Assembly (NCBI GenBank): GCA_002686085.1
Contig: NZAC01000012.1
Location: forward strand, 32,115 to 96,114
Source: Roseibacillus sp.
GTDB lineage: Bacteria; Verrucomicrobiota; Verrucomicrobiia; Verrucomicrobiales; Akkermansiaceae
DNA: 64,000 nucleotides
Direction of reading: 5' to 3'
This document shows, one piece after another, positions 46,646 to 56,305 of this stretch. The notes beneath the pieces are model-generated. The model saw nothing but the letters and a program-made list of their open reading frames with translations. It had not been told where the DNA came from and ran no database searches. Made by a program: the position numbers and the translations under genes. How positions within the stretch are numbered: position 1 is the first letter of the stretch; each line of letters starts with the position of its first letter.

Positions 46646-47473
46646 CTAACGAGCCGGAATCCTGAGCTTCATATTCACCTGAAGCTTCCGGGCATCTTCG
46701 ATGTTATTGGTCTCGAGGAGGCTCTGAACCGGGATCTTGAAAAGCTTCGCAATCTTCCATGCTGTGTCCCCACTTTTCACCGCATAGGTCCTGAAGGGAG
46801 CATTATCTTCAGGCACAGGGATGGCACGGGGCACGGAGACCTCTGGACCGGAAAGTACACCCACATCCTGTCGAACCGGCAGGGTAATAATCACTTTTTC
46901 ATCCTTATCCCCTGAATCCCCTAATGCGCCGCTCCTGTTAGAAGAGGCCACAATTCTTGCAGCCGAAGAAGGGCTCGAGTCAGAATCATCAGCCGAAAGG
47001 GGTTCAGCAGCGACCTTCCTGCTAAGCGGAATTCGGAGAATTGCACCCGGGTCGAGCCCCTTGTTCCCATTCAGATCCCTCAAATCCTGGACGTCTACGC
47101 TCTTGAGCCGAGCAATCCGATCATAGGTATCCCCTGTCGAGACAAAGTAAAACGTCTCACCACTCTTTGCATCCCGCTGTGAAGTCGTAACAGAAGAAGC
47201 GGTAGATACCGCCTTCTCCTTGGACTCCTCAGGAGCTGCTACGACATCATCAGCTGTAACTCGGTTATGAATAAAAATGGCCGCAATAGCTGCGACATGA
47301 AGAATAAGAATAACGAAGAGCGCTCTTGCGACACCGAGATTGGGAACCTCCGATGCCAGGTCCGCGCTGGCCGCGACCCTTTGTCTTTTTCGGCGAGAAA
47401 CCTTCGAATGAAAAACGAAGAGTCCTCCCTCCCCAGCAGCGATTCTTTTTTTCTGTAGCAATTGTTTTTTCAT
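46646..47473 (-). CDS. LysM-domain membrane protein inside the dcw cluster
   Basis: A 275-residue bitopic protein. A basic cytoplasmic N-terminus (~55 residues) precedes one membrane helix (ALFVILILHVAAIAAIFI), and the rest should be periplasmic. Two LysM-type domains, ETFYFVSTGDTYDRIARLKSV (~105-150) and FRTYAVKSGDTAWKIAKLFKI (~225-273), are joined by a Ser/Asp-rich linker. LysM binds peptidoglycan glycan strands. Lying between murD and ftsW, this is probably a division- or septum-associated wall-binding protein, a Verrucomicrobia-type addition to the standard dcw order. Confidence 0.85.
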   Translation of the reverse strand: MKKQLLQKKRIAAGEGGLFVFHSKVSRRKRQRVAASADLASEVPNLGVARALFVILILHVAAIAAIFIHNRVTADDVVAAPEESKEKAVSTASSVTTSQRDAKSGETFYFVSTGDTYDRIARLKSVDVQDLRDLNGNKGLDPGAILRIPLSRKVAAEPLSADDSDSSPSSAARIVASSNRSGALGDSGDKDEKVIITLPVRQDVGVLSGPEVSVPRAIPVPEDNAPFRTYAVKSGDTAWKIAKLFKIPVQSLLETNNIEDARKLQVNMKLRIPAR

Positions 47474-47504
47474 GTGGGTGTTTGTTATCAGATGAAATGC
47501 GCCC

Positions 47505-48812
47505 TTACTTCAGGGCATGGACTATGTTTCGGTAGGTATCACCTCGCTCTTCGTAGCCTGAAAACATGTCGAAGGAGGAAGTACCCGGAGAAAAAAGGAC
47601 TGTTCCTCCCGGCTCAGAGGCCTCTCGCGCACACTGAACCGCCTCTTGCAATGATTCCGCGTTCACAGTTCGGACCGCCGGCGAAAAGGTATCGATTAAG
47701 ATACTCCTAATCTCACCAAATACCACTATTTGGCTGACTCTCCCCTCCAGAGTGGGAAGGAGTGGAGTGTAATCGAGCCCTTTCTCTTTTCCACCCGCAA
47801 TCAGAACCGTAGGGCGAGACTGAGACCGGATTGCAGCCTCGAGAGCATGCAGATTAGTTGCCTTCGAATCATTGATATACTCAACTCCATCAAGAGTTCT
47901 GACTAATTCGCAACGATGAAGAGGAGGAGCATACTCCTCAAGCCCCGCTAATGCAGCTTTGGGCATAATATTGACAGCCTCGACTGCAGCAAGGGCCGCC
48001 ATCACATTCTCAGCATTATGTAGACCACGTAATCGCGTTTCCCCGAGATCAAGGACCGTCGCTCCCTGGTAGAGAATCTCGGACCCATGGAGAGCATAAT
48101 CAGCATCCGATTCCGTCGCTGAAAAACTGATGCGGGAAGCGCTGATCTTTCCGACTTCTTCTCCAAAGCGAACTACAGCAGTATCATCTTCACGTTGATT
48201 CTTAAAGATTCGTAGCTTTGCTTCACGATATTGATCCACGCTTCGATAGCGGTCCATGTGGTCTGGAGAAAAATTTAACCAGACCGCAACATCAGGCCTG
48301 AATGCCCTGATGGTCTCAAGTTGAAATGATGACAACTCAAGAGAGACCGCCTCCGGAGGATTCGCCTCAATAACGACATCTGATAACGGGCGTCCGTAAT
48401 TGCCGCAAGCCTCACAGCTCTTTCCCCCAACTTCTATCATTCTCTGAACCAGCTCGGTGGTAGTGGTTTTTCCATTGGTTCCCGTAATCCCGATGACCAG
48501 CCCGTCAAAATAACGAGACGCAAATTCAGTTTCTCCGATAAACTCTCCCGCGCCCTTGGCAAACGAACTAGCGAATTCTCCCCCTGTTTCAATTCCCGGA
48601 CTAATAACCACGACATCAGCAGCGCAGGCCTTCCCTGTTTCCTCGGTGGCCAGTGGATGGCATCGAACTACATTCCTCAACCCATCGAAAACCTCCTCAG
48701 GACCAGCATCATATACGACAACATCTCCCCCGTGGTGCAGTGCTAGATCGGCTGCAGCCCGCCCGCTACGGCCTGCTCCCAAAACTGCAACTTTTTTTCC
48801 TGTAAGATTCAT
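47505..48812 (-). CDS. murD: UDP-MurNAc-L-alanine--D-glutamate ligase
   Basis: Cytoplasmic Mur ligase of 435 residues adding D-Glu. N-terminal VAVLGAGRSGRAAADLAL, ATP loop GITGTNGKTTTTELV, the central HNAENVMAALAAVEA and the C-terminal NDSKATNLHALEAAI, IAGGKEKGLDY and LFSPGTSSFDMFSGYEERG are family hallmarks. Three bases after mraY. Confidence 0.96.
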   Translation of the reverse strand: MNLTGKKVAVLGAGRSGRAAADLALHHGGDVVVYDAGPEEVFDGLRNVVRCHPLATEETGKACAADVVVISPGIETGGEFASSFAKGAGEFIGETEFASRYFDGLVIGITGTNGKTTTTELVQRMIEVGGKSCEACGNYGRPLSDVVIEANPPEAVSLELSSFQLETIRAFRPDVAVWLNFSPDHMDRYRSVDQYREAKLRIFKNQREDDTAVVRFGEEVGKISASRISFSATESDADYALHGSEILYQGATVLDLGETRLRGLHNAENVMAALAAVEAVNIMPKAALAGLEEYAPPLHRCELVRTLDGVEYINDSKATNLHALEAAIRSQSRPTVLIAGGKEKGLDYTPLLPTLEGRVSQIVVFGEIRSILIDTFSPAVRTVNAESLQEAVQCAREASEPGGTVLFSPGTSSFDMFSGYEERGDTYRNIVHALK

Positions 48813-48815
48813 TCT

Positions 48816-50063
48816 TCAAAGAACTTTAAGGAGTCCCAGTCCAGCCATCGCAAGTAAGATGGATACGATCCAGAAGCGAATGATCACCTGACTTTCGTGC
48901 CATCCCCGCAATTCGAAGTGATGATGAATCGGGGCCATTGCAAAGATGCGTTTGCCCCGGAGCTTGAAACTCCCAACCTGAAGGATCACCGAGAGAGCCT
49001 CAGCAACGAACACACCTCCAATCACCACGAGCAACAATTCTTGTTTAGTACATATCGCTGCTGTTCCCAGGGCTCCACCAATCGCCAAAGAACCTGTATC
49101 GCCCATGAACACCTTAGCTGGATGACAATTCCACCAGAGAAAGCCCATTCCGGAACCTACCAGAGCCATCAAAACAATACTGAGCTCTCCGAGAAGCGGA
49201 TGAAATGGAATATGCAGATACTCCAGTCCCACCATACGACCCGCCAGGTAAGCTACCACCGCATACGCCAGAGAAACCGTCACCGTGCACCCAGTCGCTA
49301 GACCATCAAGGCCATCTGTAAGGTTCACCGCGTTGGAGCAACCCGTAATGATCAGCATAAAAAATGGAATTGCGAACCACGACAGGTTGATCAATGGGCT
49401 TCTAACAAGAGGAAAGCCGACTTCACTAAACCGGAAGGGCTCTACTTCAGGGTCCCCGGCCTCCAACCCTGCATCAGGGCTTCCGCCGTCAGACACCTCA
49501 AGCAGGAATCCCTGTCGTTGATCAAGGGCCTGACTATCAGTAAGCCCAATCCCGGACACCTCCGACTTGAACAAAAGAAAACAAGCTGCCAGAAGCCCTA
49601 TAAGAAGCTGCCAGAAAAGCTTCTGACGCGGACTTATCCCCACCGAATTTTTTCGAACCACCTTGTTGTAATCATCGATGAAACCCAACAATCCAAGCGC
49701 AAGCATGACGCAACAGGTAACCGCCACAAACGGATTGAAGGCTCGCCCGCAGAGAGCTACCGAGGTCAGCACTGCCCCAATGATCAGAATCCCTCCCATT
49801 GTAGGCGTCCCCGCCTTATCCCCGTGTAGCTCTGCTAACTTGTGAACCTCCTCTGCGCTCCGAATTGGCTGTCCCACCTTAAGTGAAATTAGCTTTCGTA
49901 TCACTAAGGGGCCAAAGAGATAGATCAGAACGAAGGACAGCAGAGTGGCCAGGCCCGCTCTTACTGTGATATACTGAAGGATATTCAGAAAGCTAAAGGC
50001 GTCTGCCCAGTCCGCACCGGAAATGCGAGCTTGCTCCCATTGTTCGTAGATCCAGTAGAGCAT
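48816..50063 (-). CDS. mraY: Phospho-MurNAc-pentapeptide transferase (lipid I synthase)
   Basis: Integral membrane enzyme of 415 residues linking phospho-MurNAc-pentapeptide to undecaprenyl phosphate. Motifs: GTPTMGGILI, the catalytic LGFIDDYNKV, NAVNLTDGLDGLATG and the C-terminal HHHFELRGWHESQVIIRFW. It is about 50 residues longer than typical MraY; the extra length is a loop of ~60 residues (~175-235) rich in Asp, Glu and Gly, before a conserved membrane segment. Its ATG overlaps the murF stop (TGATG). Confidence 0.95.
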   Translation of the reverse strand: MLYWIYEQWEQARISGADWADAFSFLNILQYITVRAGLATLLSFVLIYLFGPLVIRKLISLKVGQPIRSAEEVHKLAELHGDKAGTPTMGGILIIGAVLTSVALCGRAFNPFVAVTCCVMLALGLLGFIDDYNKVVRKNSVGISPRQKLFWQLLIGLLAACFLLFKSEVSGIGLTDSQALDQRQGFLLEVSDGGSPDAGLEAGDPEVEPFRFSEVGFPLVRSPLINLSWFAIPFFMLIITGCSNAVNLTDGLDGLATGCTVTVSLAYAVVAYLAGRMVGLEYLHIPFHPLLGELSIVLMALVGSGMGFLWWNCHPAKVFMGDTGSLAIGGALGTAAICTKQELLLVVIGGVFVAEALSVILQVGSFKLRGKRIFAMAPIHHHFELRGWHESQVIIRFWIVSILLAMAGLGLLKVL

Positions 50064-51454
50064 CAGTTTGTCGTTGGGGGAAAGACTGCGTTCATCACTC
50101 GTTCGACGGCAGCCTTCCGGCTTCCCTTGAAGAGCACCGTATCGCCAGGCCGCAAAGTTCCCTTTAGCCAGTTAACGGCATCCTCATACCTGTCGAAATG
50201 CTCCACCACTGATCCACCTGCCCGCTTCGCTCCTTCCGCGATTCGAGCTGCCTCCACCCCCACACTTATTACTTGCAACTGATTCCTCGCAGCATGCTCC
50301 CCGATCTGCAGGTGCATCTCTTCGGCAAACCGACCCAACTCTCCCATCATTCCGAGAACAACGGTCCGGCTACTCCCGTTCAGGGCTGGAACATCAGCCA
50401 CTACCCCAATGGCCGCCCTTACGGAATCAGGGTTTGCGTTATAGGTATCATCAAAGATGGATATTCCCTCTCTCTCAAAGCGCCGAAGTCTGCCGCCCGT
50501 CAGCTGTGCACCTTGTAGACCACGAGAAATTTCAGCGGCTGACAACCCGAGAGCCCAGCCCGCCCCAGCCGCCAGCAAGGCATTGTTTACCATATGCCGG
50601 CCCGCGACCTTCAACTGAACCTCGGAGCTACGCTCCCCATCGATCACAAGATTAAAGGAAGACCCTCCTTCGCTACTACTCAGCGATTCGGCTCTGATCA
50701 CTCCTCGACCATTTCCTACCGCTATCGCTCTGGCTGGGGTCCGAGAGGCGAAATACTCTGCGAACTCGCACCCCACGGTAAGAAGCAGCGTGCCCACTTC
50801 CGGGAGAGCTCTACCCAAAGCTCCCTTCTCCTCCGCAATGGCCTCCCTGCTACCCAAGAATTCGATATGCGCATGCCCGACATTTGTGATGATCCCGATC
50901 TGAGGCTGCGCGATCTCACACAATGGCGCGATTTCTCCCGGGTGGTTCATCCCCATCTCAAGCACGAGGACTTCATCCTCATCATCCGCATCCAGCAGAG
51001 TCAGCGGCAAGCCAATGTGATTATTCAAATTACCCCGGGTGGCATGGACCGCATAGCTTTGACCAACAACTGAGGCACAAAAATCTTTCGTACTTGTCTT
51101 TCCATTAGAACCGGTAATCCCAATGACAATTACGTCTAACTGCCTACGATACCACTTAGCCAGCTTCTGCAGCGCGATAAGAGTATCCTCGACCTTGATC
51201 AACGGAACCTTCCCAGCTTCAAGAAGCTCCAGATTACTGTTACTCACAACTAATCCTGCCGCCCCTTTGCTCACCGCCTCCTCGAGGAATTGATGTCCGT
51301 CGAAAGTATCACCACTGAGAGCAAAGTAGAGGGCGCCAGGCGTGAGAGTACGCGTATCAGTTGAGACTCCTGACTCAACCATGAGATCATTTCGCCCCGC
51401 GACAAGATCACCCCCCATCGCTTCAGACAGCGTTTTGACAGAGTAGCTCTTCAT
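50063..51454 (-). CDS. murF: UDP-MurNAc-tripeptide--D-alanyl-D-alanine ligase
   Basis: Mur ligase of 463 residues that adds the D-Ala-D-Ala made by Ddl. ATP loop GITGSNGKTSTKDFCASV, LEMGMNHPGEI, VGHAHIEFLGSREAIAEEK and the C-terminal FDDTYNANPDSVRAAI identify MurF. It overlaps murE by four bases and mraY by one. Confidence 0.96.
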   Translation of the reverse strand: MKSYSVKTLSEAMGGDLVAGRNDLMVESGVSTDTRTLTPGALYFALSGDTFDGHQFLEEAVSKGAAGLVVSNSNLELLEAGKVPLIKVEDTLIALQKLAKWYRRQLDVIVIGITGSNGKTSTKDFCASVVGQSYAVHATRGNLNNHIGLPLTLLDADDEDEVLVLEMGMNHPGEIAPLCEIAQPQIGIITNVGHAHIEFLGSREAIAEEKGALGRALPEVGTLLLTVGCEFAEYFASRTPARAIAVGNGRGVIRAESLSSSEGGSSFNLVIDGERSSEVQLKVAGRHMVNNALLAAGAGWALGLSAAEISRGLQGAQLTGGRLRRFEREGISIFDDTYNANPDSVRAAIGVVADVPALNGSSRTVVLGMMGELGRFAEEMHLQIGEHAARNQLQVISVGVEAARIAEGAKRAGGSVVEHFDRYEDAVNWLKGTLRPGDTVLFKGSRKAAVERVMNAVFPPTTN

Positions 51455-52953
51455 ACACGATCCTCCCCCCTCGCCTTGCGGCGTGCATCCATTGCGGTGC
51501 GAGCCTCTTTCCGATCATCAAAGAGCACCCGGCTACCATCAAACTCCTGATAATCCTCATGCCCTTTTCCTGCGATCAATACAATATCCCCTCCTCGCGC
51601 TTCTTGTATTGCAGCACGAATTGCTTCTCCTCGATCAACAATCCGCTCGTAAATAGCGCCAGACATTCCCTCTTCGATATGACCGATAATCCTCTCTGGG
51701 TCTTCCGAACGCGGGTTGTCGGACGTCACAACGCAGTAGTCGCTATGACGCGATGCCACCGCACCCATTAAGGGCCGTTTTTCCCTGTCACGATCTCCCC
51801 CACACCCGAAAACCGTTATCAACCTTCTCGGGTCGAGACCACGCAAGGATCGGCAGACGTTCTGCAGCGCGTCTGGCGTATGAGCATAATCCACAAACAC
51901 TGTAGCGCCGTCCATCGAGCCGACACATTCCATTCTTCCCGGAACCTGCGGAGCATTGGCTAGAGCTGAAATTCCCTCCCGGAGGGGAATCTTCAAGGCC
52001 ACCGCGGAAGCAAGTGCACCAAGCGCATTATAGACATTGAAACGCCCAATGAGAGGCAGTCTGACAAGGTATGATTTGCCCTTCGCAAAAAGCTGGAATT
52101 GCGTCTCCTGAGCTGTCTGCTGCACATTCCCCGCGCGAAAATCAGACTCAACGGCAAAACCGTAGGAGATCACAGTCATTTTCTCTCTGAATTCTCTAAT
52201 GAGGGCTTCTCCATAAGGGTCATCTCCATTAATGACCGCTACCGGCTTTTTCTTTGCCGCCGTTTTCACTGCACCCTCAAAAAGGCGCCGTTTGGAACCA
52301 AAATATTTTTCCATCGAACCGTGGTAATCAAGGTGGTCCTGAGTCAGATTTGTAAAAACAGCGACATCGAATGCAATCGCGTCTGCCCTTCTCTGATCAA
52401 GACCTTGTGAGGAAACTTCAAGAGCAACTCCGGGGCAGCCATTGTTACGAATTCGCGCGAGGAGGCCTTGAAGACTCAACGCTCCCGGTGTTGTAAAATC
52501 GGCTTGCTCCTGTGTAAGACCATCATCAGATACCACGGTCCCTATAAGGCCTGCCCGGTGCATCGTATGTTTCATGATCCGGTGCACTAGAAAGGCGGTA
52601 GTCGTTTTACCATTTGTTCCGGTGACCCCGACAACGCGCAGATCCTCAGAGGGATTTCCATTCCAATCACTCGACAAGACACTAAGGGCATGGCGCGAAT
52701 CCGGGACCAGGACGGAACTTACTCCCTCGGGCAAACTCTCATGGACTGAACGTTCAAGCACCACTCCAGCAGCACCGCGCTCGATAGCTGCATCGACAAA
52801 ATCATGACCATCCGAAGTGATTCCCTTTACCGCTATAAAGAGGTCTCCGGGATGCACTTTCCTGCTATCATCCTGCAAGCCCAATATCTCACGATCCAAC
52901 GACCCGACAACAGATGCGCGAGGCAGGGTGGCTATCAATTCTCGCAGGATCAT
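51451..52953 (-). CDS. murE: UDP-MurNAc-L-alanyl-D-glutamate--diaminopimelate ligase
   Basis: Mur ligase of 500 residues adding the third residue of the stem peptide. ATP loop GVTGTNGKTTTAFLV, carbamylated-lysine region LTQDHLDYHGSMEKYFGSKRR, DYAHTPDALQNV and the DAP-specificity motif DNPRSEDP are present; the latter indicates meso-diaminopimelate, made on the pathway that also feeds LysA at 4.8 kb. Six bases after ftsI. Confidence 0.96.
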   Translation of the reverse strand: MILRELIATLPRASVVGSLDREILGLQDDSRKVHPGDLFIAVKGITSDGHDFVDAAIERGAAGVVLERSVHESLPEGVSSVLVPDSRHALSVLSSDWNGNPSEDLRVVGVTGTNGKTTTAFLVHRIMKHTMHRAGLIGTVVSDDGLTQEQADFTTPGALSLQGLLARIRNNGCPGVALEVSSQGLDQRRADAIAFDVAVFTNLTQDHLDYHGSMEKYFGSKRRLFEGAVKTAAKKKPVAVINGDDPYGEALIREFREKMTVISYGFAVESDFRAGNVQQTAQETQFQLFAKGKSYLVRLPLIGRFNVYNALGALASAVALKIPLREGISALANAPQVPGRMECVGSMDGATVFVDYAHTPDALQNVCRSLRGLDPRRLITVFGCGGDRDREKRPLMGAVASRHSDYCVVTSDNPRSEDPERIIGHIEEGMSGAIYERIVDRGEAIRAAIQEARGGDIVLIAGKGHEDYQEFDGSRVLFDDRKEARTAMDARRKARGEDRV

Positions 52954-52959
52954 AGCCAG

Positions 52960-54846
52960 TTAATTTCCAGTTGAGGCGAGGGTTTCTTCTACTGCCTCAG
53001 TAGGGGCGATATTCAGATACGCTGCAGTGCGGGCTGCGATCCGTTGAAATACAGGGGCGGCTACCGAACCTCCTCCAATCTTGATCTTATCCGAGCGAGG
53101 ATCATGGATGACGACAACGCAGGCAAATGCCGGGTCATCCCGGGGCATAAATCCTGCGAAAGATACGGCATAGCGATCAGAAAGATACGCCCCGTTTTTG
53201 TATATACGCGCTGTCCCGGTCTTACCACCCACGAGATACCCCGGGACGGAGGCTAACTTACCAGTATTCCCCTTCCCGAGAGGATCCACCACTGTCTCCA
53301 AAGCCCTGCACATCTTCCGAGCTGTAGATACTGAAACAACCCTCTCCACCCTCTCCGGGGGAAACTCTCTTACTACAGTCCCATCGTTAGCGAGCAGTGC
53401 TTTAACAAGGCGAGGCTTCATTCTCACCCCTTCATTCGCAATGGTCGCATATGCGCAGGCAATCTGGAGAGGAGTAACCACCACTCCATACCCGTAGGTG
53501 ATCCTCGAGAAATTAATTCCGTTCTCAGGGTCTGCTGTCCAACCACGCTCCTCACCAGGGAGGAGAATCCCAGTTGGCTTGGTGAAACCGAAACGGCGCA
53601 GATAGTCCATGTAACGAGAGGTCCCTACCCGCATTCCAATCTTGTACGCCCCGATGTTACTCGATTTTGCAAGGACCTCCTCCAAGGTGATGTTCTGGAA
53701 GCCCTTGTAGTCCTTCACATATCCACCCGGTATCCGCATATACCCATTATGGCAAAACATCGGTGTCTGCGGACTCATTAGACCAAGATCGAGGGCCGCA
53801 GCCGCGGAAATCACCTTGAGGGTGGATCCTGGCTCATAAACGCCCTGCACTGCATAGTGCATGGCGGATTCACTCATGTTATTACGCAGGTTCAGATTGA
53901 AATGAGGCCGGCTTGCGATCGCCAGCACATCTCCTGTTTCAGGCTCAATCATGACCACCGCTCCACACTTGGAATCAAATTCATCGAGACCCCGATTCAG
54001 CTCTTCCTCAACAAAACTCTGAATATTCACATCCAGCGTAAGCTTCGCATCAAACCCCGAACGTGGCGGTTTAAGAATGCCTCCCCCGGGCAGCAGCACC
54101 AGACCCGATTGATCCTTTCTCGTAATCTGGTAACCATCTTGCCCTTTAAGGTGAGCTCCAAGCTCACGTTCGAGCCCTGATTGCCCTACTCCTTCATGAT
54201 TCACATAGCCAATGGTGTGGGTGGCCATATTGCCATCGCTGTACCACCTCTTGACTGCCTTCTCAAACCGGAACCCGTGGATACAATTATCCCTCAATGC
54301 TTCCTCAATTTCATCCGCTTCATCCTCACGCAGATTCCTCGCGATAGTCACATACTCCAACTTAGCACCGAGCTTCTTTTTTAACTCCTGCGGGCTGACT
54401 CCGATGGCACGAGCTGTAATCGGAATGAAATGATCTACGTAACGATCGAGGAGCTCTCCCTCCGGCAACTCTTCACGCACCTGGTGAGCTCGCCTCTTGA
54501 GCAGGCGTCGACGCTCTTTACCCGTAGCTTCAACCCACTCCTTCTGATCAACGAGCTCAGCAAAAGCTACACCGCGAGCCGCAACCCCCGGATCACGAAG
54601 ATGTATCTTGTCAGCAGTAATTTTCGTAACCGGAAGATTCCTAGCCATGATTCTTCCATTGCGGTCTACGATATACCCAAACTTTCCTGGGAGAACTGTC
54701 TTCGCAGTCCGATTACGAGCCGCCTTGGGTGCAGACGTATCGCGGTTAATCCACTGCAGGTAAATAAGCCGCGCAGACAACCCACTGAAGCCGGACACGA
54801 TTATCAGGCAGATCAGGAGGCCACGGTAATGAATGGGGGATTTCAC
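52960..54846 (-). CDS. ftsI: Septal peptidoglycan transpeptidase FtsI (PBP3)
   Basis: Class B penicillin-binding protein of 628 residues. One N-terminal membrane helix (GLLICLIIVSGFSGLSARLIYL), a pedestal domain, then the transpeptidase domain with the acylated serine in EPGSTLKVISA, the second motif AKSSNIGAYK and the third motif GGKTGTARIYKNG. No C-terminal PASTA domain. It overlaps ftsL by four bases. Confidence 0.95.
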   Translation of the reverse strand: MKSPIHYRGLLICLIIVSGFSGLSARLIYLQWINRDTSAPKAARNRTAKTVLPGKFGYIVDRNGRIMARNLPVTKITADKIHLRDPGVAARGVAFAELVDQKEWVEATGKERRRLLKRRAHQVREELPEGELLDRYVDHFIPITARAIGVSPQELKKKLGAKLEYVTIARNLREDEADEIEEALRDNCIHGFRFEKAVKRWYSDGNMATHTIGYVNHEGVGQSGLERELGAHLKGQDGYQITRKDQSGLVLLPGGGILKPPRSGFDAKLTLDVNIQSFVEEELNRGLDEFDSKCGAVVMIEPETGDVLAIASRPHFNLNLRNNMSESAMHYAVQGVYEPGSTLKVISAAAALDLGLMSPQTPMFCHNGYMRIPGGYVKDYKGFQNITLEEVLAKSSNIGAYKIGMRVGTSRYMDYLRRFGFTKPTGILLPGEERGWTADPENGINFSRITYGYGVVVTPLQIACAYATIANEGVRMKPRLVKALLANDGTVVREFPPERVERVVSVSTARKMCRALETVVDPLGKGNTGKLASVPGYLVGGKTGTARIYKNGAYLSDRYAVSFAGFMPRDDPAFACVVVIHDPRSDKIKIGGGSVAAPVFQRIAARTAAYLNIAPTEAVEETLASTGN

Positions 54847-55247
54847 AGGCTATCAAGATCCACCAACGACGGGGTGGCACCGAGGCGACGCGCGGACGAC
54901 TGTTGCTGGACAGGAGCTCCTCTCGTCGCTGTGGGAGCTGGCTCCCGGGGAATACTTTTCACAGCCTCCAAGGGGATACTTCGAAGATCTGAGGACATTT
55001 GAATTAGTCGATCATTGAGGAGAATGGGATTGAGCTGCTCCTCTAGCCTGACCTCGAGGTTAGTGATATCCAGACGGTGCTGGGACACTCGATTCTCAAT
55101 CCTCTGCAATGCCCGTGCGACCTTGATCTGCTGATTCTTCGTAAAGGCGTGGAACACCCCAGCGCCCGCGATGACCAAGGCTGTCAGAATCAGCAGGATC
55201 ACAGCTCCGGCTCCAAAATTTTCTCTGACGGCACGCCTTCTGTTCAC
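54843..55247 (-). CDS. ftsL: FtsL-like cell division protein
   Basis: Small bitopic protein of 134 residues: short basic N-terminus, one membrane helix (AVILLILTALVIAGAGVFHAF), a coiled-coil-like stretch (~40-85) with heptad hydrophobics, and a Pro/Ala-rich tail. Sequence similarity to FtsL is low, as usual; the call rests on the size, topology and exact dcw position. Four-base overlaps with both rsmH and ftsI. Confidence 0.8.
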   Translation of the reverse strand: MNRRRAVRENFGAGAVILLILTALVIAGAGVFHAFTKNQQIKVARALQRIENRVSQHRLDITNLEVRLEEQLNPILLNDRLIQMSSDLRSIPLEAVKSIPREPAPTATRGAPVQQQSSARRLGATPSLVDLDSL

Positions 55248-56194
55248 GAATTACCTGCCTTCCTCTTTTCAGCGACGCGCAACTTCGCACTACGGGCTCG
55301 CGGATTTACTTTCACTTCATCGGGCCCGGAAATCACCGGCCTCCGAGTAACTCGATTCATACAGAAATCCGGATTACTCTGCGCCGCAGGCCATTCGGGC
55401 CGATCGATCTCAGGCTGACTTCTTGATTTGAAAAATCTCTTCACCATCCGATCTTCAAGGCTGTGGAAGGTAATAACCACGATGCGTCCACCGGGCTTTA
55501 AAAGAGCAGGAGCCGACTCCAGAGCTGCTTCGAGACACTCCATTTCCCGGTTTACCGTCATTCTCAGCGCTTGAAACACTCGAGTCGCTGGATGGATACG
55601 GCCTCTCCGGCCTACAATGCGGGACACACAATCTGCGAGGTCGAGAGTATCTCCAAACGGCTTGATCGCTCGACGGCGCACAATTGCCCCCGCAACCGCT
55701 CTGGACTTTCGCTCCTCTCCCAGCTCCCAGAAAATCCGGGCGAGTTCGGATTCATCCCACTCGTTTACCACCTCAGCAGCGTCCACTTCTGCACATGGAT
55801 TCATCCGCATATCCAGAGGCCCTCGAGCTCGAAGCGAAAAACCTCTGTCCGCGCAATCCAGCTGATGGGATGAGACCCCTAGGTCCATAAGAATTCCATC
55901 AACTCCCTCAGGACAGATCTCGCGCCCTACGTTAAGCATTTCGGAAAAGTTGAGCTGCTTCAAGACTGCCGCATCCCCATACTGCTCGAGCTTCTCTTCG
56001 GCATGGCTCAACGCGTTTGGATCCTGATCGAGTCCAATTAATGCGGCTCCAGCCTGAAGAATCTTTGCCGCATGACCGGCTCCGCCAAGAGTCGAATCCA
56101 GCACTGTTTTCCCGGGTCCAGGCTCGAGATAGTGGATCACTTCTTCCAGCATTACCGGGACATGATTAAAAGAGGAGACCCGTTCTCTACCCAT
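55244..56194 (-). CDS. rsmH: 16S rRNA (cytosine(1402)-N4)-methyltransferase
   Basis: SAM-dependent methyltransferase of 316 residues. HVPVMLEEVIHYL, the SAM site VLDSTLGGAGHAAKIL, GILMDLGVSSHQLD, RGFSLRARGPLDMRM and VVITFHSLEDRMVKRFF are definitive. I chose the ATG at 56194 because AGGAGGTGA ends five bases before it. The frame is open to 56317, but that part covers the structured leader and is not RsmH-like. Confidence 0.96.
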   Translation of the reverse strand: MGRERVSSFNHVPVMLEEVIHYLEPGPGKTVLDSTLGGAGHAAKILQAGAALIGLDQDPNALSHAEEKLEQYGDAAVLKQLNFSEMLNVGREICPEGVDGILMDLGVSSHQLDCADRGFSLRARGPLDMRMNPCAEVDAAEVVNEWDESELARIFWELGEERKSRAVAGAIVRRRAIKPFGDTLDLADCVSRIVGRRGRIHPATRVFQALRMTVNREMECLEAALESAPALLKPGGRIVVITFHSLEDRMVKRFFKSRSQPEIDRPEWPAAQSNPDFCMNRVTRRPVISGPDEVKVNPRARSAKLRVAEKRKAGNS

Positions 56195-56199
56195 TCGCT

Positions 56200-56305
56200 C
56201 ACCTCCTCGCATCGCGAGAGGGGGTGTCTCCAACCCCGGCGCCGCCAACAGGTTTGTTGGGCAGCCCGGCAGGCACCACGTCATTGACGGAACCGGGGTT
56301 GGAGA
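56200..56305 (-). promoter_or_regulatory. Structured leader upstream of rsmH, with a ribosome-site-sequestering hairpin
   Basis: In the mRNA (minus strand) a perfect 13-bp stem, TCTCCAACCCCGG with CCGGGGTTGGAGA (56293-56305 and 56227-56239), encloses 53 bases that can form CCAACA-AACC-TGTTGG (56245-56260), CGTC-AAT-GACG (56279-56289) and a weaker third hairpin. Further 3', CCTCTCGC-GAT-GCGA(G)GAGG (56202-56221) pairs the AGGAGG ribosome site of rsmH. An aptamer-like junction followed by a sequestrator suggests translational control. A conserved mraW RNA motif upstream of the same gene is known in Actinobacteria; I cannot tell if they are related. Confidence 0.55.
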
